DNA of 53,317 nt from VMCP01 sp964408945. Its GTDB lineage: Bacteria > Bacteroidota > Bacteroidia > NS11-12g > UBA955. The stretch is taken from positions 1 to 53,317 of the forward strand of contig CAYPBJ010000016.1 in the NCBI GenBank assembly GCA_964408945.1, given 5' to 3'. A program made the translations under genes and the position numbers. This document shows, one piece after another, positions 25,727 through 33,738 of this stretch (within the stretch, counting starts at the first letter, position 1; each line of letters begins with the position of its first letter). Under the pieces are notes generated by a model. The model was not told where the DNA came from and did no database searches. It saw only the letters and a list, made by a program, of their open reading frames with translations.

Positions 25727-26299
25727 TTGAATAAGCTCCTCATCTTTTCGGCGCCTTCAGGATCAGGCAAAACCACCGTGGTCAAACACCTGATGGAAAA
25801 GCTGCAGCATCAGCTCGGCTTTTCTGTAAGCGCAACCACCCGACAACCCCGCCCAGGTGAGGTAGACGGCCGCGAATACCATTTTTTAAGTGAAACAGAT
25901 TTCCGCCAAAAAATGGAAGAAAATGCCTTCCTAGAATACGAAGAGGTATATGCGGGCATTCTTTATGGCACCCTTTGGAGTGAAGTAGAGAAAATTTGGG
26001 CCGACAATAAAATGGTAGTTTTTGATGTTGACGTCAAAGGCGGATTAAACCTAAAACGTAAATTTGGTGATCAAGCATTGGCCGTTTTTTTAAGACCTCC
26101 CAACGTAGAAGTGTTGTTGGAAAGACTCACAAAGCGCAGCACTGAAGTAGAACACCAACTCAAAGAACGCATTGCCAAAGCCAATTACGAGCTCAGTTTC
26201 GAAAACCAATACGATGTAGTAGTTGTTAATGATGTATTGGAAGAAACATTTGAAACCTGTGAAACATTGGTTTCAGATTTTTACCATAAAGAATCATGA
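25727..26299 (+). CDS. gmk: Guanylate kinase
   Basis: 190 residues; phosphorylates GMP to GDP with ATP. P-loop 'IFSAPSGSGKTTVVKH' (about 6-21), GMP-binding 'SVSATTRQPRPGEVDGREYHF' region (split as 'SVSATTRQPRPGE' and 'GREYHFLS'), 'VFDVDVKGG' and 'FLRPPNVEVLLERL'. TTG is the only reasonable start, three bases after the PNGase F-like stop. Its stop overlaps nadD (ATGA), giving a small housekeeping pair. Confidence 0.97.
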   Translation: MNKLLIFSAPSGSGKTTVVKHLMEKLQHQLGFSVSATTRQPRPGEVDGREYHFLSETDFRQKMEENAFLEYEEVYAGILYGTLWSEVEKIWADNKMVVFDVDVKGGLNLKRKFGDQALAVFLRPPNVEVLLERLTKRSTEVEHQLKERIAKANYELSFENQYDVVVVNDVLEETFETCETLVSDFYHKES

Positions 26300-26886
26300 G
26301 AGTAGGCTTGTATTTTGGATCTTTCAATCCCATACATATTGGGCACCTTCAAGTTGCAAAATACATTTTGGAACACGGAAATTTTGACGAAATGTGGTTC
26401 GTTCCCTCACCCTTAAATCCACACAAATCAGAAGAAACACTGATTCCCTCAAACTTGAGGTTGCAATGGGTTCAAAACGCCCTGATCAATGAACCTCAAC
26501 TGAGCTGTTCGGATGAAGAGTTTCATTTACCACTCCCCTCCTACACCTATAAATCAGTACTTCATTTCAAGGAGAAATACCCAATCAAGGAGTTTTCACT
26601 CATTATGGGCGCTGACAATTTGTACACTTTCCACAAATGGCAATTTGCTGAGGAACTATCGCAAATTTGTCCGTTACACGTTTATGCTCGTCCGGGTTAT
26701 CCAAAACCAGAAGAGCCCATGCCATTTGGCGCAACTTGGTACGATGCACCTTTGATAGACATTTCAGCCACTGAAATTAGAGATTTATTGTGGGAAAATG
26801 AGCCCATCCATCATTTAGTTCCCAACGAAATAGTATCAGAACTTACCGCGTTTTTTCAGGCGATGCAACCTGAACCGAATGAGTAA
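26296..26886 (+). CDS. nadD: Nicotinate-nucleotide adenylyltransferase
   Basis: 196 residues. Nucleotidyltransferase motif 'GLYFGSFNPIHIGHL' (H-x-G-H) at the N terminus, 'DEMWFVPSPLNPHK', 'LIMGADNLYTFHKW' and the C-terminal 'IDISATEIRDLL' are diagnostic for NadD. It converts nicotinate mononucleotide and ATP to deamido-NAD. The ATG overlaps the gmk stop. Its 3' end overlaps by 51 nt the end of the convergent symporter gene. Confidence 0.97.
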   Translation: MRVGLYFGSFNPIHIGHLQVAKYILEHGNFDEMWFVPSPLNPHKSEETLIPSNLRLQWVQNALINEPQLSCSDEEFHLPLPSYTYKSVLHFKEKYPIKEFSLIMGADNLYTFHKWQFAEELSQICPLHVYARPGYPKPEEPMPFGATWYDAPLIDISATEIRDLLWENEPIHHLVPNEIVSELTAFFQAMQPEPNE

Positions 26887-27747
26887 CCAACTCACCCCAA
26901 AAGTTACCGCAAAAGAATATAACGCGTAAACCAAAGCTGGTTTTTCCATTTCCGTGTTGTGTAGTAATTGACTTGCAATCAGTAGTCCCAATGCTGTATT
27001 GTGCAGTCCTACTTCAATGGCCATGGTGATTCTATTTTTAAATGAAAGCAGAAAAGGTATCCCAATCAGAAAACCCATCAACATGGAAAGAACGTTGAAT
27101 GCAATGACGTAAGGCGTCAATAAAGATATTTCATGTGCTGTCATGCTCGTGCCCCCATTGTCTTCTTTAGCCAAAAACTTAATGGCAAAAACCAATAACA
27201 ATAAAATGGGCAATACCACATTGATTACTTTTTGGATTTCCATGATTTTTTTCCCAACAACAGAACGCACCAACATTCCTATTCCTGCTGGTAACAGGGT
27301 TACCAAAAAAATGGCCACAAAAGTATCAAAGATGGGCAGGGCAATAAAATCGCTGTTTTGATCTGGCATTAACCACCACAGAAAAACATTGACCAACAAC
27401 GGTATTGTAATTAACGACAATACGGCGTTAGAGACGGTTAAACTTACCGATAAGGCTACATTTCCCTTGACAAAGTAACTAACCAAATTGGAAGTTATGC
27501 CTCCGGGACAAACACTCAAAATCATGAGTCCCATTTTAAATTCAACAGGTAATTCTGAATAGGAGACCAAGAAATAAGCTAAAATGGGCAATAAAGCCAT
27601 CTGTGAAAATAACCCTACTGCTAACGATCGCGGTTGATCAAAGAGTACTTTAAAATCATGCTTCTTAAGACTCAAGCCCAAGCCGAACATGATCATTCCT
27701 AGAACTACATTCAATAGCAGATTGATATTTTCACCGATGAAAGTCAT
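26836..27747 (-). CDS. Bile acid:sodium symporter (SBF/BASS) family transporter
   Basis: 303 residues, about 9-10 membrane helices. Family motifs: 'MIMFGLGLSLKKHDF' at the start, 'LSVCPGGITSNLVSYFVKGNVALSVSLT' region (shown in parts: 'CPGGITSNLVSYF', 'GNVALSVSLT'), and 'EVGLHNTALGLLIAS' late, which carry the Na+ sites of the ASBT fold. These carry organic anions with sodium; in bacteria the substrate is often pantoate, sulphated compounds or keto acids and cannot be told here. It ends inside nadD on the other strand. It is the last gene of a minus-strand run that includes a LysE-type exporter. Confidence 0.9.
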   Translation of the reverse strand: MTFIGENINLLLNVVLGMIMFGLGLSLKKHDFKVLFDQPRSLAVGLFSQMALLPILAYFLVSYSELPVEFKMGLMILSVCPGGITSNLVSYFVKGNVALSVSLTVSNAVLSLITIPLLVNVFLWWLMPDQNSDFIALPIFDTFVAIFLVTLLPAGIGMLVRSVVGKKIMEIQKVINVVLPILLLLVFAIKFLAKEDNGGTSMTAHEISLLTPYVIAFNVLSMLMGFLIGIPFLLSFKNRITMAIEVGLHNTALGLLIASQLLHNTEMEKPALVYALYSFAVTFGVSWLLIRFRLHRLKKRGKF

Positions 27748-27754
27748 TCAAAAA

Positions 27755-28417
27755 TTATTGAAATAACGCAGGTACTTGGCTGATTAATAATTTAACAAAA
27801 TGATAGGAATAATATACCCCAATAAGCACCAAAAGTAGCCCAACGTATTTATTGAAAAAATAATAAATGCGCAAATTCAACTTTCTACCTATGTAGTCAC
27901 TTAAGTAAACCTTTCCAAGGTCTAGACTAAACACAGTCAACAAGATGCTCATCATCTCAACCAAAATAGTATACTCGTGGTCTGTTTTAGAATCATGTCC
28001 TACAGTAATCGCACCCAAAATTCCCACCCAAAGTAAAATCACAAAAGGATTCATCAAATTCACCACAAATCCCTGCAAAAGATTGGCATTGGGATTCATG
28101 GGTTTTTGAAGATTTTCAATAAAATTTCGGTATTTGACTACAAATCCTCTCACACCCATAAACAAGATACCAGAGGCTGCAAAACCAGCAAAACCCAACT
28201 GAAACCAAGGGGTTGAAAACAACCCCGCTAAGCCGTAGAAACAGGCTAAAGCAACAACCAAATCAGCCAAAAATATGCCGGTAGCCATTCGCCAACCCGC
28301 TTTCTTTCCGCCTTGAATTCCCACTTGGATAAGCGCAAAAAATGCAGGACCGAAACTCATCATTCCTAGGAACAATCCGTAACCGATACCTCGAATAACT
28401 GCGAGCGCCCATTCCAT
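27755..28417 (-). CDS. LysE/RhtB family amino-acid exporter-like protein
   Basis: 220 residues, six predicted helices. The N terminus 'GLFLGMMSFGPAFFALIQVGIQGG' region (seen as 'GMMSFGPAFFALIQ' and 'GIQGGKKAGWRMATG') and 'NLMNPFVILLWVGIL' are the LysE family signatures. It probably exports an amino acid or a similar small molecule. It lies seven bases upstream of the SBF transporter and 38 bases downstream of the inositol monophosphatase gene. Confidence 0.88.
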   Translation of the reverse strand: MEWALAVIRGIGYGLFLGMMSFGPAFFALIQVGIQGGKKAGWRMATGIFLADLVVALACFYGLAGLFSTPWFQLGFAGFAASGILFMGVRGFVVKYRNFIENLQKPMNPNANLLQGFVVNLMNPFVILLWVGILGAITVGHDSKTDHEYTILVEMMSILLTVFSLDLGKVYLSDYIGRKLNLRIYYFFNKYVGLLLVLIGVYYSYHFVKLLISQVPALFQ

Positions 28418-28455
28418 GTTTGCAAGTTAACCCCCCAAACTTACAATGGCAAAAT

Positions 28456-29253
28456 TTAACCCAACTTTAAAGCAACTTCTTTGGTGAATGGATCATACAT
28501 AGCTGCAGAAGAAGCTATGATCTCTTGATCAAAAACAATATCTTCTTTTCCTCGGAAATCGGTCACTTTGCCTCCTGCCTCTCGAACGAGTAAAATTCCT
28601 GCTGCAATGTCCCACGGACTCAAATTCATTTCAAAAAAGGCGTCAAATCGTCCGCAGGCCACATAAGCCAAATCAATGGCTGCAGAACCCATGCGTCTCA
28701 AACCCTGCGTGGAACGCATAAAAATACCCAATAATTCAAGGTATTCAGACATTTTCCCGAAGGTGTAATAGGGAAAACCGGTTGCAATGAGACTATTTTT
28801 CAACAAAGCATTATCAGCAACTTGAATGGATTCACCATTCAAATGAGCTCCATTCCCTCGGGCAGCTGTGAAGGATTCTTTTAGCGCCGGGCATTCCACC
28901 ACAGCCAACTCAGGTTGACCATCAACAAACAAAGCCACACTGATTGAAAACACGGGCAAGCCATGCAAGTAATTTGTAGTTCCGTCTAAGGGGTCAATGA
29001 TCCATGTTTCACGGGTCAATACTCGGTTATCAGGCGCACTTTCCTCTCCAATAATGGTCGATTCCGGCAATAACGTTTTTAGACCTTTTACCAGCATTTC
29101 TTCGCTGGTTTTATCAACGAAACTCACCAATTGATTGGCAGTTTTTTCTTCAATGGCTTCTAATCCTACCTTCTGAAGGTGTTGAAGTTGAAACGCTCCA
29201 ACCTCCTTGCACAACATCAGAACTTCAGGCAGGATATTAGCAAAACTGCTCAT
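28456..29253 (-). CDS. Inositol monophosphatase family protein
   Basis: 265 residues. Mg2+-dependent sugar/inositol phosphatase motifs are complete: 'IGEES' (metal site 1), 'WIIDPLDGTTNYLHG' (DPLDGT), and 'LSPWDIAAGILLVREAGG' (WDxAAG). In bacteria this family (SuhB-like) hydrolyses inositol-1-phosphate or related sugar phosphates; SuhB also acts in rRNA transcription in some groups. The start overlaps the end of the bacilliredoxin gene by 17 nt, indicating one operon. Confidence 0.92.
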   Translation of the reverse strand: MSSFANILPEVLMLCKEVGAFQLQHLQKVGLEAIEEKTANQLVSFVDKTSEEMLVKGLKTLLPESTIIGEESAPDNRVLTRETWIIDPLDGTTNYLHGLPVFSISVALFVDGQPELAVVECPALKESFTAARGNGAHLNGESIQVADNALLKNSLIATGFPYYTFGKMSEYLELLGIFMRSTQGLRRMGSAAIDLAYVACGRFDAFFEMNLSPWDIAAGILLVREAGGKVTDFRGKEDIVFDQEIIASSAAMYDPFTKEVALKLG

Positions 29254-29656
29254 AAGCAGCAGCTAAATTATCAGCCACCATATCGGCAGTTCTGCCTTCA
29301 ATCATGTGACGTTCAACCATGTGAACCACTTCGCCATTTTTGAAAAGCGCAACTGCTGGAGATGAAGGAGGAAATGGCACCATAAACTCTCTTGCTTTTG
29401 CTACAGCCTCAAGATCTTGTCCTGCAAAAACAGTCAATAAATTCACCGGCTTCTTAGATGAAATTTCCAACGACTTTAAAATACCTGGGCGAGCACTTCC
29501 GGCTGCGCACCCGCAAACTGAATTTACCACCACAAGAGTAGTTTCGTTATTTCCGTTCATCGCTGATTCTACATCTGCTGCAGACTTCAATTCGGTAAAC
29601 CCTTTATTGGTCAACTCGGCTCTCATGGGAGCCACCATCATTTCTGGATAAGGCAT
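29237..29656 (-). CDS. BrxA/BrxB-type bacilliredoxin (YphP/YqiW family)
   Basis: 139 residues from the ATG at 29656 (a GTG two codons upstream also exists). 'MPYPEMMVAPMRAEL' and the redox centre 'VVNSVCGCAAGSARPG' (CGC motif) are diagnostic of the family, which removes bacillithiol from S-bacillithiolated proteins in Firmicutes. Flavobacteria also carry it. 'FPPSSPAVALFKNGEVVHMVERH' is the typical C-terminal region (given in part: 'FPPSSPAVALFKNG'). Its gene overlaps the phosphatase start. Confidence 0.95.
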   Translation of the reverse strand: MPYPEMMVAPMRAELTNKGFTELKSAADVESAMNGNNETTLVVVNSVCGCAAGSARPGILKSLEISSKKPVNLLTVFAGQDLEAVAKAREFMVPFPPSSPAVALFKNGEVVHMVERHMIEGRTADMVADNLAAAYEQFC

Positions 29657-29697
29657 AATCACAAAATTACTACATTCTGTGCGGCCTGTGTTGAATT

Positions 29698-30966
29698 TTA
29701 GGCAAAAAACTCTTGCCCTTCGATGAACACTCTTTCAACCTGATTTTGGCCCATAAAGTAAGGAATGGTTTTTATGGAATCACTGGTTTTCATAACCAAA
29801 AAATCTGCCCTCATCCCCACACCCAAAGAACCCAATTCTGCACTCAATCTCAAGCTGTGAGCGGCATTGCAAGTAATGGCGTGAAACACCTCTTCGGGCA
29901 ACATCTTCATTTGAGTGCAAGCCAAAGAGGCAATATTTTGTAGTGAATGTATGGGACTCGAACCCGGATTGAAGTCGGTGGCCAAAACCACAGGCAATCC
30001 AAAATCAATCATTTTTCGGGTTGGAGCGTAAGGAATACCCAAGAAATAAGAAGTTCCAGGCAAAGCCACGGGCATCGTTCCACCATAACCGCCATTTTCG
30101 CTATCCTTGGAGAACGAGTTTTTCAGCAATTCAAATTCAACCTCGCTGCAATGTTCCAAATGATCCACACTCCAAGATTTCATTTTAACCGCTACTTGAA
30201 CTCCACCCGTCAAACCCAATTCGTTGCCGTGAATTTTTGATGGCAAACCGTATTTCTGAGCTTGAAGTAATATTCTTTCGGTCTGCTCTACAGTGAAAAA
30301 TCCGCGGTCACAAAAAACATCAATATGATCAGCCAAATCATCGGCGATGACTGCGGGAAGCATGTCTCGTAAAATCAAATCAATGTAAGCATCAGGCTGC
30401 TGTTTGAACTCCTTTGGGAATGCATGTGCACCCAAAAAAGTGGCTTTAATGATGATTGGAAACGCCTCTTTTAATCGCTTAATCACGCGCAACATCTTCA
30501 GCTCAGAATCCACACTCAGCCCATATCCGCTTTTAATTTCAATGCAGGTTGTGCCGTGCAAAATCATGGATTTCACCCGCTCGTACGCATGATCAAATAG
30601 TTCATCTTCCGACATCAATCTCAACTTCGCCGCCGAATTCAAAATACCACCTCCCGCTTCCGCGATTTCTTCGTAACTCGCCCCTTTGATTCTGAGAGAA
30701 AATTCTTCATGTCGAGGCGCAGCAAACACCAAATGCGTATGCGAATCAACAAATCCTGGAAGCACTTCCTTTCCCATCAAATCAATGATTTCATCGTTAT
30801 CATTGGCCGTTGGATTGCCACTTCCGATTTCAACAATGCGGCCATTATCGACCTTTAGGTAAGCATTCGACAGACTCTCAACCTGAGACATTTCTTTGCC
30901 AAATTTTATCTTTTCGGGGGATGTTAACCCGTGTATCTTCGAAATGTGGGTGAAAATCGTTGACAT
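29698..30966 (-). CDS. hutI: Imidazolonepropionase
   Basis: 422 residues from the ATG at 30966 (an earlier in-frame start at 31002 gives an unlikely extension). Amidohydrolase motifs: 'PGFVDSHTHLVFA' (metal HxH), 'GTTCIEIKSGYGLS', 'KIHGNELG', 'SVDHLEH' and 'LATDFNPGSSP'. The enzyme opens imidazolonepropionate in histidine degradation to formiminoglutamate. No other hut gene is in the window. It is divergent from the carbonic anhydrase gene. Confidence 0.96.
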   Translation of the reverse strand: MSTIFTHISKIHGLTSPEKIKFGKEMSQVESLSNAYLKVDNGRIVEIGSGNPTANDNDEIIDLMGKEVLPGFVDSHTHLVFAAPRHEEFSLRIKGASYEEIAEAGGGILNSAAKLRLMSEDELFDHAYERVKSMILHGTTCIEIKSGYGLSVDSELKMLRVIKRLKEAFPIIIKATFLGAHAFPKEFKQQPDAYIDLILRDMLPAVIADDLADHIDVFCDRGFFTVEQTERILLQAQKYGLPSKIHGNELGLTGGVQVAVKMKSWSVDHLEHCSEVEFELLKNSFSKDSENGGYGGTMPVALPGTSYFLGIPYAPTRKMIDFGLPVVLATDFNPGSSPIHSLQNIASLACTQMKMLPEEVFHAITCNAAHSLRLSAELGSLGVGMRADFLVMKTSDSIKTIPYFMGQNQVERVFIEGQEFFA

Positions 30967-31023
30967 GCTTGCGAAGTTAATCCTATGTTTGTAGAAGTAC
31001 ACATTAATCGCAAAATTCCAACC

Positions 31024-31548
31024 ATGAAATCCCTGAAAGAACGCTTAAAACATCCTCCGAAAAAAGCATCCTCCGCATTCATAGCACCTAATGCTACGGT
31101 CATTGGAACGGTTGAATTGGGTGAGCAAAGCAGCGTATGGTTTGGCGCGGTGCTGCGCGGAGACACTGATTTAATTCAAGTGGGAGAACGCAGCAACATT
31201 CAAGACAATGCGGTCTTACATGCAGACCCGGGAGATCCGTGCATCATTGGTCATGATTGCGTGATTGGACATTCGGCCATAGTTCACGGGGCAACATTAG
31301 ATCATCACGTGCTGATTGGAATGGGTGCAACGGTACTAAATAATGCCAAAATTGGCGCTTATTCCATTGTGGGTGCAAATGCACTAGTGCCATCGGGGAT
31401 GGAGGTTCCGCCGTATTCTATGATCTTAGGCGTGCCTGGTAAAATTGTCAAGACGCTGGGTCCTGAAGTTGAAGATAGAATCCATTCAAACGCCCAAGAA
31501 TACGTAAAAAGGGCTGCAGAATACAAAGAGTTTTTCGAGGAAAATTAA
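31024..31548 (+). CDS. Gamma-class carbonic anhydrase family protein
   Basis: 174 residues from the ATG at 31024; ATG at 30985 adds 13 residues and is possible. Left-handed beta-helix hexapeptide repeats run from about 25 to 145 ('SSVWFGAVLRGDTDLIQVGE', 'SNIQDNAVLHADPG', 'IGHDCVIGHSAIVHGATL', 'IGMGATVLNNAKIG'). The three His that bind the active-site metal are at 'VLHAD', 'VIGHSAIVHG'. It is probably a cytoplasmic trimer that hydrates CO2; some family members have no such activity. A C-terminal helix ends the protein. Confidence 0.9.
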   Translation: MKSLKERLKHPPKKASSAFIAPNATVIGTVELGEQSSVWFGAVLRGDTDLIQVGERSNIQDNAVLHADPGDPCIIGHDCVIGHSAIVHGATLDHHVLIGMGATVLNNAKIGAYSIVGANALVPSGMEVPPYSMILGVPGKIVKTLGPEVEDRIHSNAQEYVKRAAEYKEFFEEN

Positions 31549-31580
31549 ACCAACGGGCATAAATTTAGGGCGGTTTTCGT

Positions 31581-31588
31581 TATACTTG
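31581..31588 (+). promoter_or_regulatory. Candidate −7 box (TATACTTG) for the M23 peptidase gene
   Basis: TATACTTG, one mismatch to TAnnTTTG, 16 bases before the ATG at 31605. The same octamer appears before the START-domain gene and the TonB-dependent receptor gene. No clear −33 box. Confidence 0.35.
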
Positions 31589-31604
31589 TACGATTCGGAA
31601 ATCC

Positions 31605-32561
31605 ATGGCAAGAACCAAGTACTTTTACAATCCCAAAAGTCTCAGCTTCGAAAAGGTTTCCGAAAACCGTCGCTACATGATTTGGCGAGTGATTGGTTTT
31701 TCAGCGCTAATCATTGTTTCTGTTGGACTTACTGCCCTGGTACTAGCACAGTTTTTGACCGAAAAATTCGATAATTCTTCTGCAGTTAGTCAATCAAATA
31801 CCTTGAGCGCCATTCGTTCCTTAGAAAAACAAATTGAATCCCTTGACCAACAAATTTCTGATTTACAGCAAAAAGACGTTGAAGTGTATCGAGCCATCTA
31901 CGGTGTTGATCCCCCAAAATTAGACAAACTCGAAAAAGCCAATTACAACGCCTTGCTGAAATTGTCTTACGGCGACAACCTGAAAAAACTCCATGAGCGA
32001 ATGGACCAAATTAAGGCTTTGGTTTCAACTCAAGAAAAATCATACAAACAACTCGATAAACTCATCAAAAATAGATCTGACCTGGTCAATTCTATTCCTG
32101 CAATTATGCCAGTGGCCAACAAAGATTTAAAGCGCATGGCTAGCGGATTTGGTTACCGATTGGATCCTTTTTACCACACTTTTTCGTTTCACGGGGGAAT
32201 GGATTTCACTGCCGAAGTTGGTACAGAAGTATATGCTACTGGAGACGGACGCGTTGCTAAAGTATCTCAAGAAACTTGGGGATATGGAAATCATATAATT
32301 GTACAACACGGACACGGATACACCACACTTTATGGTCACTTGAGTCGATTTGCGGTGCGTGCGGGCGAAAAAGTAAAGCGCGGTCAACTCATTGGTTACG
32401 TAGGAAATACCGGAAGATCTACCGGTCCTCATTTGCATTACGAAGTTCGCAAAAACGACAATCCGCTGAACCCTGCATTCTTCTACAGAAACGACCTCAC
32501 CGACGAACAATACCAACAAATGCTTGAATTATCTCAACGCGAAGCCAATCGTTTTGACTAA
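31605..32561 (+). CDS. M23 family peptidoglycan endopeptidase, membrane-anchored with coiled coil
   Basis: 318 residues. A single membrane helix at about 32-55 ('VIGFSALIIVSVGLTALVLA'), a coiled coil at about 65-165 ('IRSLEKQIESLDQQISDLQQ'), then the lysostaphin-like domain. Zinc and catalytic motifs: 'FHGGMDFTAEVGTEV' (HxxxD) and 'GPHLHYEVRKN' (HxH). Periplasmic peptidoglycan hydrolase or, if inactive, an activator; the residues here look complete. A MerR gene follows 35 bases downstream; the two often lie together in Bacteroidetes. Confidence 0.92.
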   Translation: MARTKYFYNPKSLSFEKVSENRRYMIWRVIGFSALIIVSVGLTALVLAQFLTEKFDNSSAVSQSNTLSAIRSLEKQIESLDQQISDLQQKDVEVYRAIYGVDPPKLDKLEKANYNALLKLSYGDNLKKLHERMDQIKALVSTQEKSYKQLDKLIKNRSDLVNSIPAIMPVANKDLKRMASGFGYRLDPFYHTFSFHGGMDFTAEVGTEVYATGDGRVAKVSQETWGYGNHIIVQHGHGYTTLYGHLSRFAVRAGEKVKRGQLIGYVGNTGRSTGPHLHYEVRKNDNPLNPAFFYRNDLTDEQYQQMLELSQREANRFD

Positions 32562-32566
32562 TTTTG
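32559..32566 (+). promoter_or_regulatory. Candidate −7 box (TAATTTTG) for the MerR gene
   Basis: TAATTTTG matches TAnnTTTG exactly. It starts at the stop codon of the M23 gene and lies 30 bases before the MerR ATG. No clear −33 element. Confidence 0.3.
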
Positions 32567-32596
32567 CAATTCATTAAACTCTGCGTTTAACATTTT

Positions 32597-32944
32597 ATGA
32601 GCCTCGAAAACCAATCAAACAATGAATCTACTCGTAAGTACTTCAAAATTGGAGACGTGGCAGAAATGTTGGGCGTAAACGCCTCTACATTGCGCTTTTG
32701 GGAGAAAAACTTCCCCCAAATTCAGCCCATGAAGAATAAAAAGGGCGACCGTATCTACACTCTTAAAGACATTGAAGTCTTAAAAGAAATCCAGTATCTT
32801 TCACATAACAAGGGACTGAGATTATCTCATGTATCAAAAAAAGTAAGCCGAAACCCGCAAGAAACCGATGCACGGCGCATTTTAGTTGATCAATTGAGAA
32901 GTTTCAAAAGTCAGTTGTTAAAGTTGAAAGAGCAGCTGGAATGA
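32597..32944 (+). CDS. MerR-family transcriptional regulator
   Basis: 115 residues. Winged helix-turn-helix 'YFKIGDVAEMLGVNASTLRFWEKNF' region (seen as 'KIGDVAEMLGV' and 'STLRFWEKNFP'), then 'GDRIYTLKDIEVLKEIQYL', and a short coiled-coil helix at the C terminus. No effector domain or metal-binding Cys is present, so it is a minimal MerR protein that probably acts as a dimer on an adjacent promoter. Its stop overlaps the ATG of the following beta-barrel gene (ATGA). Confidence 0.92.
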   Translation: MSLENQSNNESTRKYFKIGDVAEMLGVNASTLRFWEKNFPQIQPMKNKKGDRIYTLKDIEVLKEIQYLSHNKGLRLSHVSKKVSRNPQETDARRILVDQLRSFKSQLLKLKEQLE

Positions 32945-33738
32945 GGGGAAGAAATACACTTAACACACTTTTTGGAACGTTTTGTTTTGCAATTTTCGCA
33001 AATCATCAAAATCTAAATGCGCAGGCGCAAGTTCAGGCATTGGCGCAGGCAATTCCATTCAATTGGATTCAATTCAATGAACAGCCGAAAGAACTGATCA
33101 ATATTTTTCGGAATCTGCCCAGCAAAGGCTCTAGCCCTGGGTTTGAAATAGGTTTAACATCTCAAAAAATAGTCGCCGGAACCGACCTTAATTTATTCAA
33201 TTTCAGTTGTTTGTATCATAATAAGAACAGCTTTGGGCTCAATTTAATTCAATTCGGGAGTCCTGATTTCCAAACTTCGCAAGGAGCCTTGGGCTACCTC
33301 TGGCACCATCCGAAATTTGATGTTGCTTTTTCTACCCAATTCCAGAAATCTACCTTAAGCCCGTGGGAATTCACGCCCGGTGTAAGTGCCACATACATCA
33401 ACACCAAAAACTCCAAGTTTAGTGCCTATTACAAATTCAATGAATCTATGGGATTGGGATATCACCTGGTTTTAAAAAAAGGAGGAATGTTCAACATAAA
33501 CTACTCTGTGCCTTCTTTTAACATAAGTGAAAACACCCATCAATTTTCGTGTTCATTTTACTATCCCGCATCAGAAAAGATCTGGATGGGCATTGAATCC
33601 CACCCACAACGAAGATTCAATCAATTGACCCTATTATATCGCGTTTCTGACCGCCTGAATGCGGCAATTCATACTGGTTACTTCTCTTCTCTTCAAACCT
33701 TTAATCTTTCTTTTTATGCCGGACTTTCATTGCCCTAA
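32941..33738 (+). CDS. Probable outer-membrane beta-barrel protein
   Basis: 265 residues; signal peptide ending 'NLNAQ', followed by an Ala/Gln-rich stretch. The rest is made of alternating hydrophobic beta strands ('FNFSCLYHNKNSFGLNLIQFG', in part 'SFGLNLIQFG', 'SKFSAYYKFNESMGLGYHL', 'HQFSCSFYYPASEKIWMGIE') and ends in a strand with a short hydrophobic C-terminal tail ('NLSFYAGLSLP'), as outer-membrane barrels do. The family is not recognised. It is translationally coupled to the MerR gene upstream and overlaps the HhH gene downstream by 23 nt. Confidence 0.7.
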   Translation: MRGRNTLNTLFGTFCFAIFANHQNLNAQAQVQALAQAIPFNWIQFNEQPKELINIFRNLPSKGSSPGFEIGLTSQKIVAGTDLNLFNFSCLYHNKNSFGLNLIQFGSPDFQTSQGALGYLWHHPKFDVAFSTQFQKSTLSPWEFTPGVSATYINTKNSKFSAYYKFNESMGLGYHLVLKKGGMFNINYSVPSFNISENTHQFSCSFYYPASEKIWMGIESHPQRRFNQLTLLYRVSDRLNAAIHTGYFSSLQTFNLSFYAGLSLP